A stretch of DNA of 64,000 nt from Akebia trifoliata (Eukaryota > Streptophyta > Magnoliopsida > Ranunculales > Lardizabalaceae): positions 15,765,040 through 15,829,039 of the forward strand of contig CM030705.1 of assembly GCA_017979445.1 (NCBI GenBank). The letters are read 5' to 3'. Below the pieces are notes generated by a model, which did no database searches, was not told where the DNA came from, and was given only the letters and a program-made list of their open reading frames with translations. Made by a program: the position numbers and the translations under genes. Shown piece after piece: positions 44,670 to 54,742 of this stretch. Positions within the stretch are counted from its first letter, which is position 1, and the number at the start of each line of letters is the position of its first letter.

Positions 44670-45609
44670 TTTGTAGATCTTAAGTAAAACTTTCACTCCA
44701 AATGTAACTTCATTCTAATTTTCAAATGGTTCAAGTTATGCCTAAGAGTCATTCAACTTGCAATTTCTTTGTGGCATTACGATTCAAAGTTGTTCAAACT
44801 ATCATTGAGAAAAAAAAAAAAAAAAACTACATTCAATTTCTCATCTTTTTCAACAAAAATTCAGGTTTTTGCAAATGGGTTTCTGTCAAAGAGAGAGAAT
44901 CTTAGCCCATTAATCTTCTTCTCAACATAGAATTAGAAAACTGAAACCAAATCTCAGGTTTCAGTAAATGGGTTCCTTGTAAACAAAAGCAATATAGCAA
45001 TTGCTCATAATATGTTGAATCCTGGAAGTAGTAAACTTACCACTAGACCTCAAGTTGATGCATATAAATTTTATTAATATACAGATAAAACTAGTAACAA
45101 CACCTTTGATAAGAGATCTCGACATGCTGATCGCTTTCTAGTTGCGATCCTTCATTTAGACCATCGTACCCTACTCAAATTACATGAAGTCGCTCGATTC
45201 CTTTGGACAAGACTGATACATGAGATATTGCAATCTTAATGAGACTCATATCCTAAGACTCAGATATTGCAACTTTTGCTAGCTGGTTATCTTTGGTCAA
45301 GTCTATTTATTCTGAATTTGTTACATCCAACATTTTAGAACATGTAGCAATAGACAAGGAAGGGAAGAGGCATAATGGTAACTTTTAAGACGATGTAAGT
45401 AAACAAAAATATGCTTGAAAATGCAGCTATGAATACAAATTTATAGTGAAGATATTTGTTAATTAAATGCAACTATTAATGCAATTATTGCACAAACTTC
45501 AATACATATTATCAAATTGATGGTTTGTAAACAACTTGCTCGTAGTGGACACTACAGTTGCTTCTGATAATATGGGTTCTTCAATCATCTTTCATAAGCC
45601 TGTACGACA
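44670..45609. other. Shared 3' region between PPR and pseudokinase copy 1
   Basis: The two genes converge here. It contains an A-run (44810-44827) and sequence conserved in unit 2 (58003-58812). No ORF is supported. Confidence 0.6.
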
Positions 45610-46605
45610 TTAAGGTTCGAAAGACCTTTTAATCCACCTAAGCTCTTCAGCCACTTCGATCATCACCGGTCTGTTCTCTACGTTCATTTCTCTACATCTC
45701 AGTGCAAGTTCAGTAAATGCTAGCAATTGTTGCTCAATTACTCCTTCTGATGAAATTGTAGGTGCAATGATATCGCTAAGATGATCGTTTTCTATCGAAG
45801 ATATAATATAATCAGGCTGCATAAGACCATCAGCTAAACTTCTGGAATGATTGCATGACAATCCTGTTAAAAGTTCCAGTAGAAGCATGCCAAAGCTATA
45901 AACATCGTTCTTCTCTGTTACTTGATGTGTCATGAAGTATTCGGGGGCCATGTATCCACAAGTCCCTGCCAATACTTCCGTTTGCACTTGTGTCTGACCT
46001 ATGGGAATAGATACCGAAAGACAAAAATCTGATAGTTTGGCAACATAGTTTTGGTCCAAGAGAATATTAGAGGGCTTTATGTTCCTATGCACGATGCATT
46101 TGGGATTGGCATTATGAAGATAAGTTATTGCATCCGCAATTTCGATAGCAATCCTCAACCTACTATGCCATGGTAATAGCTGACTTGTCGAAGTGCCAAC
46201 ATTCTCATATATATGTTGGCTGAGAAGTCCATTAGAACAAAATTCATAAACTTGCACCGGAACTTGTCTCTCTAAACAACATCCCAAGAGCTTCAACACA
46301 TTTTTGTGATTCATATGTGAAGTAATGGCTATTTCATTGAAACACAAATCTTGATGACGTACTGTGCAGTTGGACATGACCTTAACAGCAATAATAAAGT
46401 CATCATCGAGAATTCCCTTGTAGACAGAATAGAATCCATCTCTATGCAGCATTCGGTCCCTGGCATAGTTGTCTGTTACCTTCTGAAGCTCTTTTTGAGA
46501 GAAGATCCTAAAGGTGTCACGTAAAGTGATTGGCTCATCTAATACTTGACCTCCATTCTCCACAGAGGATGTATCTTTTATTCGTAACCTGAAGCAACCC
46601 CACAT
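45610..46605 (-). CDS. WAK-like pseudokinase of ZED1/ZRK type (copy 1, intact)
   Basis: 331 aa, no intron, signal peptide or membrane segment, so it is a cytoplasmic kinase-like protein. The start MWGCFRLRIK is short and basic. The kinase fold covers about residues 40-325. The ATP-binding Lys is kept (IIAVKVM, K75), but the glycine-rich loop is degraded (LHRDGFYSVYKG), the catalytic HRD reads HRN (IVHRNIKPSN, 173-175) and DFG reads DFC (LSDFCLSVSIP, 193-195). APE (220-222) and DVYSFGMLLLELLTG remain. Loss of the catalytic Asp and of DFG predicts little or no phosphotransfer. Size and the SVSIP phrase resemble the Arabidopsis ZED1/ZRK pseudokinases, which partner the NLR ZAR1 and sense bacterial effectors. 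Orthology is inference; a general WAK-like pseudokinase is the alternative. Confidence 0.88.
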   Translation of the reverse strand: MWGCFRLRIKDTSSVENGGQVLDEPITLRDTFRIFSQKELQKVTDNYARDRMLHRDGFYSVYKGILDDDFIIAVKVMSNCTVRHQDLCFNEIAITSHMNHKNVLKLLGCCLERQVPVQVYEFCSNGLLSQHIYENVGTSTSQLLPWHSRLRIAIEIADAITYLHNANPKCIVHRNIKPSNILLDQNYVAKLSDFCLSVSIPIGQTQVQTEVLAGTCGYMAPEYFMTHQVTEKNDVYSFGMLLLELLTGLSCNHSRSLADGLMQPDYIISSIENDHLSDIIAPTISSEGVIEQQLLAFTELALRCREMNVENRPVMIEVAEELRWIKRSFEP

Positions 46606-46748
46606 TGTACTTCTACTACTGTGTGAAAGACAAAAAGCTATTATTATTTATGGATGAATGAAGGGATTACATGAAAAATATATGATGTTTTCTTTTGTTG
46701 TGAAAAATATAAAACCCAAGATACTTACATGTCTTTTCAAAACTAATC
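46606..46748 (-). promoter_or_regulatory. Upstream region of pseudokinase copy 1
   Basis: Short AT-rich 5' flank conserved in unit 2, bounded on the far side by a SINE inserted less than 200 bp from the ATG. No TATA box stands out. Confidence 0.35.
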
Positions 46749-46764
46749 ATGGTGGCTAAATATT

Positions 46765-46960
46765 TTTATTTTATTTTATTTAGTTGCAGTATCCTCACCT
46801 TAGGTGAGACTAGTCTACCTGGGGCCATACGCACCATCCCACCCTGTCACGTGTTACAGCGTAAGTATACTTTACATGGCGGGGCATATAGAGATTCAAA
46901 GTCACGGCCTGGGGAGCAAACCCAGTCATGCCTTACTATCTCAGCTAACCCCTGGTGGGT
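46765..46960 (-). mobile_element. SINE with 16-bp target-site duplication (unit 1)
   Basis: ATGGTGGCTAAATATT flanks the insert on both sides (46749-46764 and 46961-46976). On the minus strand the insert starts ACCCACCAGGGGTTAGCTGA, has A-box-like (TAGCTGAGATAGTAAGG) and B-box-like (GACTTTGAATCTC) pol III promoter words, and ends in an A-rich tail (AAATAAAATAAAATAAAA). This is the structure of a tRNA-type SINE of about 190 bp. The same insertion is in unit 2, so it predates the duplication. The 89-codon frame at 46749 is not a gene. Confidence 0.8.
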
Positions 46961-47174
46961 ATGGTGGCTAAATATTCAAAAGCACGCAACAAAGACATTG
47001 AAGATGTCTAGGCTATAAACCCTAGATGTTCCTAACATACCCTTGACCATGGTCCTATCAAATAGATTAATATTAAATGACCTAAGTACCCTCATCTTCA
47101 AACTACATTAAATTAGAACAAAAAAATCCTTAGATATTTCTCTCTTGCAGAACCAGTCTTTATCTTCAATATCT

Positions 47175-47281
47175 CTACGTGAAAAAAGGGGCAAATTTGA
47201 CGCCCAGTCCGTCGAATTTAGCCCTTCTTTCCCATAGTGTTTAAACGAATCACATTGAATTTACCCCTTTTTTCATATAGT
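47175..47281. mobile_element. CACTA-like MITE (unit 1)
   Basis: Ends CTACGTGAAAAAAGGGGC and, inverted, CTATATGAAAAAAGGGGT form 25-bp imperfect terminal repeats. They resemble the termini of the 23-kb CACTA element here (CACTACGTGAAAA), and the interior has GTCCGTCGAATTTAGCCC, similar to its subterminal GACCGTCAAATTTAG. Also present in unit 2 (60138-60246). Confidence 0.65.
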
Positions 47282-47550
47282 CTATCCTTTGTCTTCAACA
47301 TTCAAACCTGGACAAAATTCACAATGGCAATGGATTATTTTGAATCCCCAGATATTGAAGATCTAGGCCAAAAACTCAAGAGGGTTAAGGTGTTTTCATA
47401 TTTTTTTCAACATGGTGGTGCTCTTATGCTGTGGAAAAAGTGCTACATAGTGCCTAATTAAAGACGAGGTTTGACAGGTTAAAATTAATTTCCTCAAGAA
47501 GTTAGAGGTTTGAAGAAGATAGATTTTGACTATAGGTTGAATATGAGGGC

Positions 47551-48060
47551 TCGTTTTCCTCAGTCAATCACATTCTGATTCATTGTTCGTTTTCCAGAGT
47601 TATATGGATGTTTTTCTTATCTCGGTTCCAGATGGATTGGGTTTTTCCTCTATCTTTCTTTGAGCTTCTGGAGGGGTGGAGATTCAATATATTTTTCTCT
47701 AGAAAGAGACTTCTTTGGGCTATCCTTCCGTTTGCTATTACTTGGGGCCTTTGGAGAGAGCGCAACAACAGAGTTTTCCAAGGCAAGGAGAGCTCGTCTC
47801 ATTCAGTGATCTTAGAGATTTTGGGATTACTCTTTCTTTGGTCCAAGTTGAAGAAAGATTTCGAGGGAGTTAGCTTCGAAGATTTTGTTTTTAATTGGGA
47901 AATCATGTGTGGCGCTTAGCCCCCCGTTGTTTTTGTGTTTTTTTGCTTTCTTTTTTCTTCGCTTTGTTGTTTCTCCTTCCTTGTTGTTTGGGGGCTACCT
48001 CAGCCTCCTTATCTTCTTTTATTTAATACAAGTTATATTTATCAAAAAAAAAAAAAAAAA
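47551..48060 (+). mobile_element. 5'-truncated LINE insertion, unit 1 only
   Basis: 510 bp, flanked by an 8-bp TSD ATGAGGGC (47543-47550 and 48061-48068), with an 18-base A-tail at its 3' end. The frame 47608-47919 ends with AITWGLWRERNNRVFQGKES and VSFEDFVFNWEIMCGA, the C-terminal tail (zinc-binding RT-associated region) of plant L1-type polyproteins. Unit 2 has the empty site (ATGAGGGC once, 60510-60517), so this insertion came after the duplication. Confidence 0.92.
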
Positions 48061-48222
48061 ATGAGGGCATTTAGATCATTTTCAGTAGGTCTTCTAGTGC
48101 AAACTAAGGTAATGGGTATATCGATCCAACTCATAAATCAGTGGGGTATTCAATTTGATTTTTGGATTCAAGTTGACTTATCCAATGTATTTTATTTTGA
48201 AAGACAAATTATAAACTGACTC

Positions 48223-48363
48223 GAAAAAAGCCACCCAATATTCACTCCCTACTGTTGATGTGTGCACAGAGTCATAGATCTTTTCTTTGTGTATCCTGAA
48301 TGAAAAGATGTACGTTTTTGTGCACATACCATGTCAGTGAGTGAATTTTGGGTGGCTTTTTTC
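48223..48363. repeat. Hairpin element B1 (unit 1)
   Basis: 141 bp. The arms GAAAAAAGCCACCCAATATT and, inverted, GAAAAAAGCCACCCAAAATT pair over about 25 bp, then GTGCAC pairs with GTGCAC further in. The apex (CATAGATCTTTTC, TATCCTGAATGAAAAGAT) is a variant of the apex of hairpin A. The counterpart at 60672-60812 in unit 2 has the same length. Confidence 0.85.
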
Positions 48364-48522
48364 AAGTTGGATTATGGTGACAGTTTATGAAAATGTGAGT
48401 CAATAAAATCTGGCCAAGTCATTGTTTTTTGTAAACGCAGGCGTATCACAAATATAAATTCCACCCTCCGCCCTGCTTCCAACAACATCACCATCTTATG
48501 ATATGCTATGGTACTCAAGATC

Positions 48523-48634
48523 CACTACATGAAAAAAGGGTAAATAAATTCAACGCCAAAGTCTCTCGAATTTGGCTAAATCAAAGTAAATTTGATGGAT
48601 GTTGGTATCTAATTTAACCCTTTTTTTCAGGTAA
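48523..48634. mobile_element. Second CACTA-like MITE
   Basis: Starts CACTACATGAAAAAAGGGT and ends with the inverted form of TACCTGAAAAAAAGGGTT, about 110 bp apart. The left end is a perfect CACTA start. Absent from unit 2 at the aligned place, although the flanks there are diverged. Confidence 0.55.
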
Positions 48635-48951
48635 TTAGAAGTCAAGAAGAAGGGAAAAAAAAAAAATTGAAAAAAGAAAAGAAAATTAGTGTTGTTACCT
48701 GTGGGTGAATATCTGCCACCTCTCTCTCTCTCTCTACATGCAGCAAAAAACAAGCTTTTAAGAGTTTGGAAGATATTTCCAAGAGAAGATTACTTGTGAC
48801 AATTGAACCCCGATCAGCAATGGAAAACGTAGAATTGAAATTGGCAAAAACAAGGGGCCGGCCGTTAAATAATTAAAAAACTCTTTCTTCACGTACTAAG
48901 GAAAGTTTTGGGACGACGCGTTCATGTAGACTACAAAAGAGTCGTGCTAAA
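48635..48951. other. Intergenic stretch, unit 1 only
   Basis: Contains a CT microsatellite (48718-48735) and no ORF or repeat that I recognise. Confidence 0.4.
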
Positions 48952-49077
48952 CTGTCTTAAGAAAAGAGACTCAACAGATGTGGAATGTGCATAGAACAAC
49001 AGTTTTTCCTCGAGATACTCAAAGAAAATTCTATGATTCTCACATTCCACATTAGTTGAGTGTCTTTGTTTTAGTCA
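48952..49077. repeat. Hairpin element C
   Basis: Arms AAAGAGACTCAACAGATGTG (left) and, inverted, AAAGACACTCAACTAATGTG (right), continuing GAATGTG on both sides. The apex TTTTTCCTCGAGATACTC, GAAAATTCTATGATT is again of the hairpin A type. Lies head to tail with hairpin D. Confidence 0.75.
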
Positions 49078-49098
49078 ATTTATGCGCACAAACCCAGG

Positions 49099-49190
49099 TG
49101 ACATGGAGGTGTGTCCTTGGAACAATAGATGCTGTCCACTCATATCTTGAGGAAAAGCATCTACGATTCCTTGCACACCTCCACATGTCA
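49099..49190. repeat. Hairpin element D
   Basis: Arms TGACATGGAGGTGTG and, inverted, TGACATGTGGAGGTGTG. The apex ATAGATGCTG, CATATCTTGAGGAAAAGC, ATCTACGATTCC matches the apex of hairpin A. In unit 2 only the right half is left (about 61243-61300), because the left arm was replaced by unrelated sequence. Confidence 0.75.
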
Positions 49191-49219
49191 GTTCAGTGTC
49201 TAATGCAGTGTCCTCAACA

Positions 49220-49725
49220 TAGGGCTGGCAATGAATTGGTTCGGTGTCAGAACACTACCACTCCAATAGTGATCCAAAAAAATTTATACATGTACCCAAT
49301 CCGATCTGATCAAACTAATGAATATGTGAACCGAATCTAATTCGTTTCTTTTCATCCTTAATATGAAACCAATCCGATCCGAATACATACCTTATTTTCA
49401 AATTATCAATATTCAAAATATTTAAAAAATAAAAAATTATATAATTTCTTTTTTTAAAACCACTTTTCAACTGCAGTTGTAAAGGGAAACCAAAAAGACT
49501 AAAATGTGTTATCGATATGTATTTATATGAAATAAAAAATAAAAAACTACTAGAATATGTTGGGATTAGATTTTTTTTCAGAATGGATTGGAGTATATCT
49601 GAATCTGTTCCGAAATTATATTAGATCTAAAGATTTCAATTTGACCCAAAAAGTCAATTTTTTCAAAAATTTTCGAATCAAATCAATTTGGACATCAGAT
49701 ATATTGCAGATCATTGCTAGTCCTA
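49220..49725. mobile_element. hAT-like non-autonomous element (unit 1)
   Basis: Begins TAGGGCTGGCAATGA and ends with the inverted form TAGGACTAGCAATGA. The interior has repeated GGATYSGAT-type words typical of short hAT elements in plants. Candidate 8-bp flanks CCTCAACA and CTTGTACA are decayed (5 of 8 equal; 6 of 8 in the unit 2 copy). No transposase. Confidence 0.65.
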
Positions 49726-52002
49726 CTTGTACAATCACTTCAATATTTTATTAAGAAAAAAAAATGGAAAAAAGGTTGTATTTCACAATTGAATGTTAAT
49801 TTTAATTTGGGAATTCAGACCTTCTCATTTCCATGGCACAAAACTTCTTGACTATTAAACATTTGCAATATTCCTATGCCTTCAAATTAGTGACAAACCC
49901 CTTTATATGTGTCATAAAAGATAAATTACTAGGAAATGACTTCAAAACATTGATTTTTTTTTTCCTTCAAAACAAAACATATTCATGAAGATGATGAGGG
50001 CATGTAGATACGTGATTTTTGAATCCAAAGATCACTATTACGTGAATTTAGAGTTGCCACCATTTTATTTTTATAAAAGGGGTGTGAATGGGCACCCAAA
50101 AGATATTTTTTTGGAAATGTGTATTTTTGTAGCGACTCTTGTACGAATTCGTAATGTTGGTCTACCTAAGATCTGGGTAAGAGTTCGGTTAGAGAGAGAG
50201 AGAGGAAGATGTTAGGCAACCATCTTTTTCCACCAAAAGGGGGTAACATCTAAAAATTACCATTTTTGAAAATATAAAAAGAAATGATTTTTTTTGAGAA
50301 AACAACGATTTTGTACCCTTATATGTAAGGGATTTTTGTTGTCGACTTAAATTAGGAGGATTATCTCATTGAGAGAAGAAACCCTACCATGTTTTGCTTT
50401 TAGAGAACAAGTTTTGGAAAAATGTCAATTTTGTAGTTATGGGCCTATTCTCATGGAATGAGAATGGCCCAACTTCCTTTAGCCTCAAAATGAGTTTTAT
50501 GATGTGTGCAACTTATGATTAGGGATTAAAGATGATATAATTTTACTTTTAAAAATGACTTAAACCCTTACACTTTTGACCGAATCGAGGTCCGATATAC
50601 TAGAGGTAGAGGAGGGTTAGAATTACATCCTATGACTATTCTAAATCGAAAATAAAATGAGAGAAGTGTGAACAATAGAAGAGGGAAGATGGAAGGGAAG
50701 AGAAGAAGCATTTTCACATCACTTTGTCTTTAATCTACCTTGTCTTTAGAGTCTTATTTTTTCTTGAATTTTCTTCCTCTTCATCTTATAATATGCCTTC
50801 TTGTTCTTGTATTTGAAATTGAAGATGATAGTGAATGTATTTTAATATAAGAATTGTGAGTTGTCAGTTGAGAGAGTTTTTTAAAAGGATTGGTAGGGGT
50901 GAGAGAAATTCATAGTTAAAAAACTTGAGAGAGGAGATTCAAGCATTGGAGGTTTGTGAGATAAGGGGGTTTTATAGGATTTTTGAGGTGACTTTTAGGG
51001 GTAGAATAGGATGAAAGTGTGAAATGATGAAAAAATGGCATGAGACTTATGGGTTAAGTTTAGGAGATTTGAGATTAGAAGAGGGGTATATATGAAAAAT
51101 AGTGTAAATAAATTATTTTTTACCCAAATGGATTAGATCCTTCAACTCATATGGATTGAGTATTAGGTGGGGTTATGGGGTGTGGGTGTTGATTAAAAAA
51201 ATGATTATGTAAAGAAAGTGGTTGTTGATATTTTAAGAGGATGAAGGAGGGGGTGACAAATATCAAAAGAGGTATGAGGATGTGTGTTAGGTGAGTTGAT
51301 TAATGTGAATGTGTGTGGGGGGTATGAAGATAGCTTATGAAGTGTTTTGAAAAGAATGTGATGGGGTTAAGTTATGACATGAGTGTGGGTTGGTTAACTT
51401 TTTGAGAATGATGATGAGGTTGGGTAAATGAATTTATGGAGGTGGGTTGTGGTGGTGACATGTGTCCCTCATTAATAATCATTGATATTTATGATGATTG
51501 GATGTGATCATGTACATGATTTTGGACTTGAATAGGGAGCTCAAACTTAGGATTGGGTAGTAGTTTATGTTGGGTTGTATTAGAATTGAATTAGATCTAT
51601 TGGGATCAAGATAGGATTTGAATTTGGTTTGATGTGCTTAAGGTTTTAGTAGAATTTTTTGGGGAGGGTTAGAATGATGATAAGTTGAGAAGATAATGGG
51701 GTTTAGATAAGTCTTATTGTAGATCCATAGGATTATTGAGAGTCTTAGGGCCTTTGATTTAAATGAAAATGTCAAATTTTTGCAGATTTGGGCCCTTAGT
51801 CCTGTAGTTACTTTTAGCCACAAAATGTTCTCGTGACTAATTACATTTTATCTTAAAAATTAACATATAATTAGACTTGAAAATAAGATAGCAGTAAAAG
51901 TGATTAATTACTAAGTCTTAATTAGGCTTTAAAGGTGATTACATAATCTAATAAGTAAAAAGACTAAAAATGACAAAAAACTTATAAAATTAATAAAGGC
52001 CT
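49726..52002. other. Intergenic region; homology with unit 2 ends near 50258
   Basis: Up to about 50258 it aligns with 61806-62318. Beyond that it is AT-rich, non-coding and of unknown origin. GA-rich words (50650-50710) recall the old LTR sequence at 1-236, so part may be a retrotransposon remnant. No ORF is supported. Confidence 0.4.
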
Positions 52003-53014
52003 TGCTTGTTTGCCACGTAAATTGCTACAAACACAAAATTTTGTGTTTACTGAATTTTACATAGTTTTATGATTGGAGTGCTTGGTTGTGTCTAATGCAA
52101 AATTTTACGTTTGCTTGATTATCACGTAAACTTAAAAAAAAAAATTGAAAAAAAAATTATTATTATTTTTTAAATTTTATTTAAAATTAAATAAAAAATG
52201 ATAAATAGTTACATATCACTTTAAAACAAATTGAAAAATTATAGACAAAGCATTTCTATATAGGTCATATAATAATATTTTCTTTAAACTAAGGTTATAA
52301 TAGAAATCCAAAATCTCTTTAATCAACTACAATTTACCTTAAAACATCTACTACATGATACCAACTTTCACGTGCTAATTTTCAATTTTGGAAAGAAACC
52401 CCATTGCCCCAAACATGCTAATATTAGCATTGATAGTGCCTAAATGTAATTCGTCTCAAACTCATTTTTAATACCCTATATCTAATGAAAAATAATTTTT
52501 TTTTAATCTATAAAAAATAAATATAAATTAACACAAGTAAGACTATTATCTCACAATTTTTTTTTAATTTGAAAAATAAATTTAAATTAACAAGGTAGGA
52601 TTCTATCCCTCGTTTTTCTTATATTTTAAGGGAAAAAAATGTCAATATTTAAAAAATCATTTTTTTTGTAATTTTAAAATATAAATAGAAACTAACTCCA
52701 AGTAGGATTCTATCCCATGATTTTTTTGTTTAAATAATAATTATATTAACACGGGGTAATGTTTAAGAAGTTGGGGAAAGCGAGAGAGAGGTTTAACAAG
52801 CTAGAGAGAGAGAGAAAAAGATGAAACTTAACATAACGTAAATTTTTGTAGAGGTATTTTCTTCGTAACACTTTACGGAGATTTCATTACAATTTTAGTT
52901 AAGTTTTGTATTGCTTTACGGTGGGGCCCATTATAATTTTAGCATCCAAGCATCCTACATCTCGCAAATAAACGTAAACGTTTCTATTTGCGCTTATCTA
53001 CGGTGCAAACAAGC
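52003..53014. mobile_element. Candidate non-autonomous DNA transposon with terminal inverted repeats
   Basis: Ends TGCTTGTTTGCCACGTAAAT and, inverted, TGCTTGTTTGCACCGTAGAT. Subterminal words (TTTACGT, CGTAAACGTTT, TTACGGTGG) recur near both ends. The interior is AT-rich and non-coding. No TSD was seen. It abuts the copia LTR start (53015-53039). Confidence 0.5.
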
Positions 53015-54650
53015 ATGACTAAAATAAAGTTATTCAACACTCCCCCTCAAGTTGATGCGTGGATGTTAACAGCGCCCAACTTGGACAAGACACCTTCATA
53101 GGCGATTTTGTTAACACCTTTAGTAAGAATATCAGTAAGTTGCTGATATGTAGGAATAAAGATAGTAAAAATCTGCCCAAAAATAATTTTCTCTTTAATA
53201 AAATGTTGATCAACTTTGATATGCTACGTTCTGTCATGTTGAATCGAATTTGCTGTTATGTTAATAATTGATTTATTATCACAATATAATGAAAAATGGG
53301 CTGTCACGGGAAGACACAAATCAACTAGTAGGGTCTTGAGCCACAACAACTCACACAATCCAAGTGCCATAACTATATACTTTGACTCAGCATTGGACCG
53401 AGAAACCACATCCTGCTTCTTACTACGCCAAGTTACCAAGTTGTCACCAACTTAGTACAATACCTAGAAGTGAATCGTCTATCAGTCACTTAACTAGTAT
53501 AATCTGCATCAGTCAATACCTCAATGTGAAGATGACCATGATTACTGAATAAAATACCTCGATCAGGATATCCCTTAAGATATCTAAGAATACAATAGAC
53601 ATCAATAAGATGAGATGTATGGGGAGAGTGCATAAACTGACTTACAACACTAACATCATAGGCGATGTTGGGACGAGTCATAAACAAATAGTTTTCCCAC
53701 AAGATGATGATACTGGCCAATATCTGTCAAACATTCCTCCTCATAATCAGCTAACATGTGATTCTGCTCAATAAGAGTATGGTGGGACAAGAACCAAACT
53801 GACCGAAGTTATTGAGTAAATCAATGACATATTTACGCTGAGAGATAAATATGCTAGAATGGGACCGCACAACTTCAATGCCCAAAAAAATAATGAAGAT
53901 GCCCAAGGTTTTTAATTTCAAATTGATATCCTAAGTAGGATTTTACCTTGGTAATGCCATCACAATCATTTCTAGTAAGGACAATATCATCCACATAAAC
54001 AATCAGAACAACAATTTTGCCTTGGGAGTGACACAGGAAAATGTTATGATTAGCAGAACTTTGATGGAAATCACACTGATGCATTACCTTAGTAAAAAAT
54101 TCAGACCATGCACGAGGAGACTACTTCGGTTCATAGAGAGAACATCGAAGACGATAGACATGTCCAGAAGAAGAAGATACAAAAAATCAGGAGGTTGGAC
54201 TATATATACTTCTTTTTGAAGATCACCATTAAGAAATGCACTTTTGTTACTAACTAAAAAAATGGGCACCCTTTGATAACAACAATAAAAAAGAGAACTC
54301 GAATAATGTCATCTTGGTAACAAGAGCAAAAGTCTCTCGATAATCAATCCCATAAGTGTAAGCATAACTTTTGGCCACCAGACGGGCTTTATAACGAGCA
54401 ATAGAACCATCGAAATTATGCTTAATGGTGAACACCCAACGACATCCCACAGCCTTCACCCCAGGCAAAAGAGGAAATAGATCATAACTCTAAATTTTTT
54501 CAAGAGTATTCAATTCATCAATCATAACAGCTCGTCACTTAGGATAAGTAATAGCATCTGTAACACTATTAGGAAGAGAAAGAGCGAAAACAGAGGTAAG
54601 AAAACTCTTATAGGAGGCTCAGAGAATGGAATTAAATACATAATTAGAAA
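53015..54650 (-). pseudogene. Ty1/copia pol remnant (RT-RNase H) with polypurine tract
   Basis: On the minus strand: GVKAVGCRWVFTIKHNFDGS then IARYKARLVAKSYAYTYGID (RVT_2 start, 54468-54250), YVDDIVLTRNDCDGITKVKS with the intact YVDD active site (54084-53875), FMTRPNIAYDVSVVSQFMHS (53720-53490), VVSRSNAESKYIVMALGLCE (RNase H, 53439-53224) and the end HQLEGEC. A purine tract CTTGAGGGGGAG (53051-53040) and an LTR start TGTTGAATAAC follow. Several frames and stops separate the parts; integrase and gag are missing on the right, where it meets the LTR scrap before unit 2. Confidence 0.85.
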
Positions 54651-54671
54651 TATGATAGGTACAAGTGCGCT

Positions 54672-54742
54672 TGTCATTAGAAACCCACAACAACCGAGTG
54701 ATGGATTGTCAGATTAGGTAAATGCAAAATGGAGTGTCTACA
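54672..54742. repeat. LTR end scrap before unit 2
   Basis: ACCGAGTGATGGATTGTCAG... up to GAGTGTCTACA aligns with 41500-41560 before unit 1 and resembles the Ogre LTR terminus. The bases following it (CCTTGTCATCAAC) are the same in both units. Confidence 0.6.

Noticed and set aside
47935..48219. 94-codon frame running out of the LINE
   Set aside because: Spans the LINE 3' end, its A-tail and the flank; the LINE protein already ends at 47919.
49557..49754. 65-codon frame
   Set aside because: Lies inside the hAT-like non-autonomous element.
53875..54084. Active copia reverse transcriptase because YVDD is intact
   Set aside because: Frames before and after are broken, and gag and integrase are missing.
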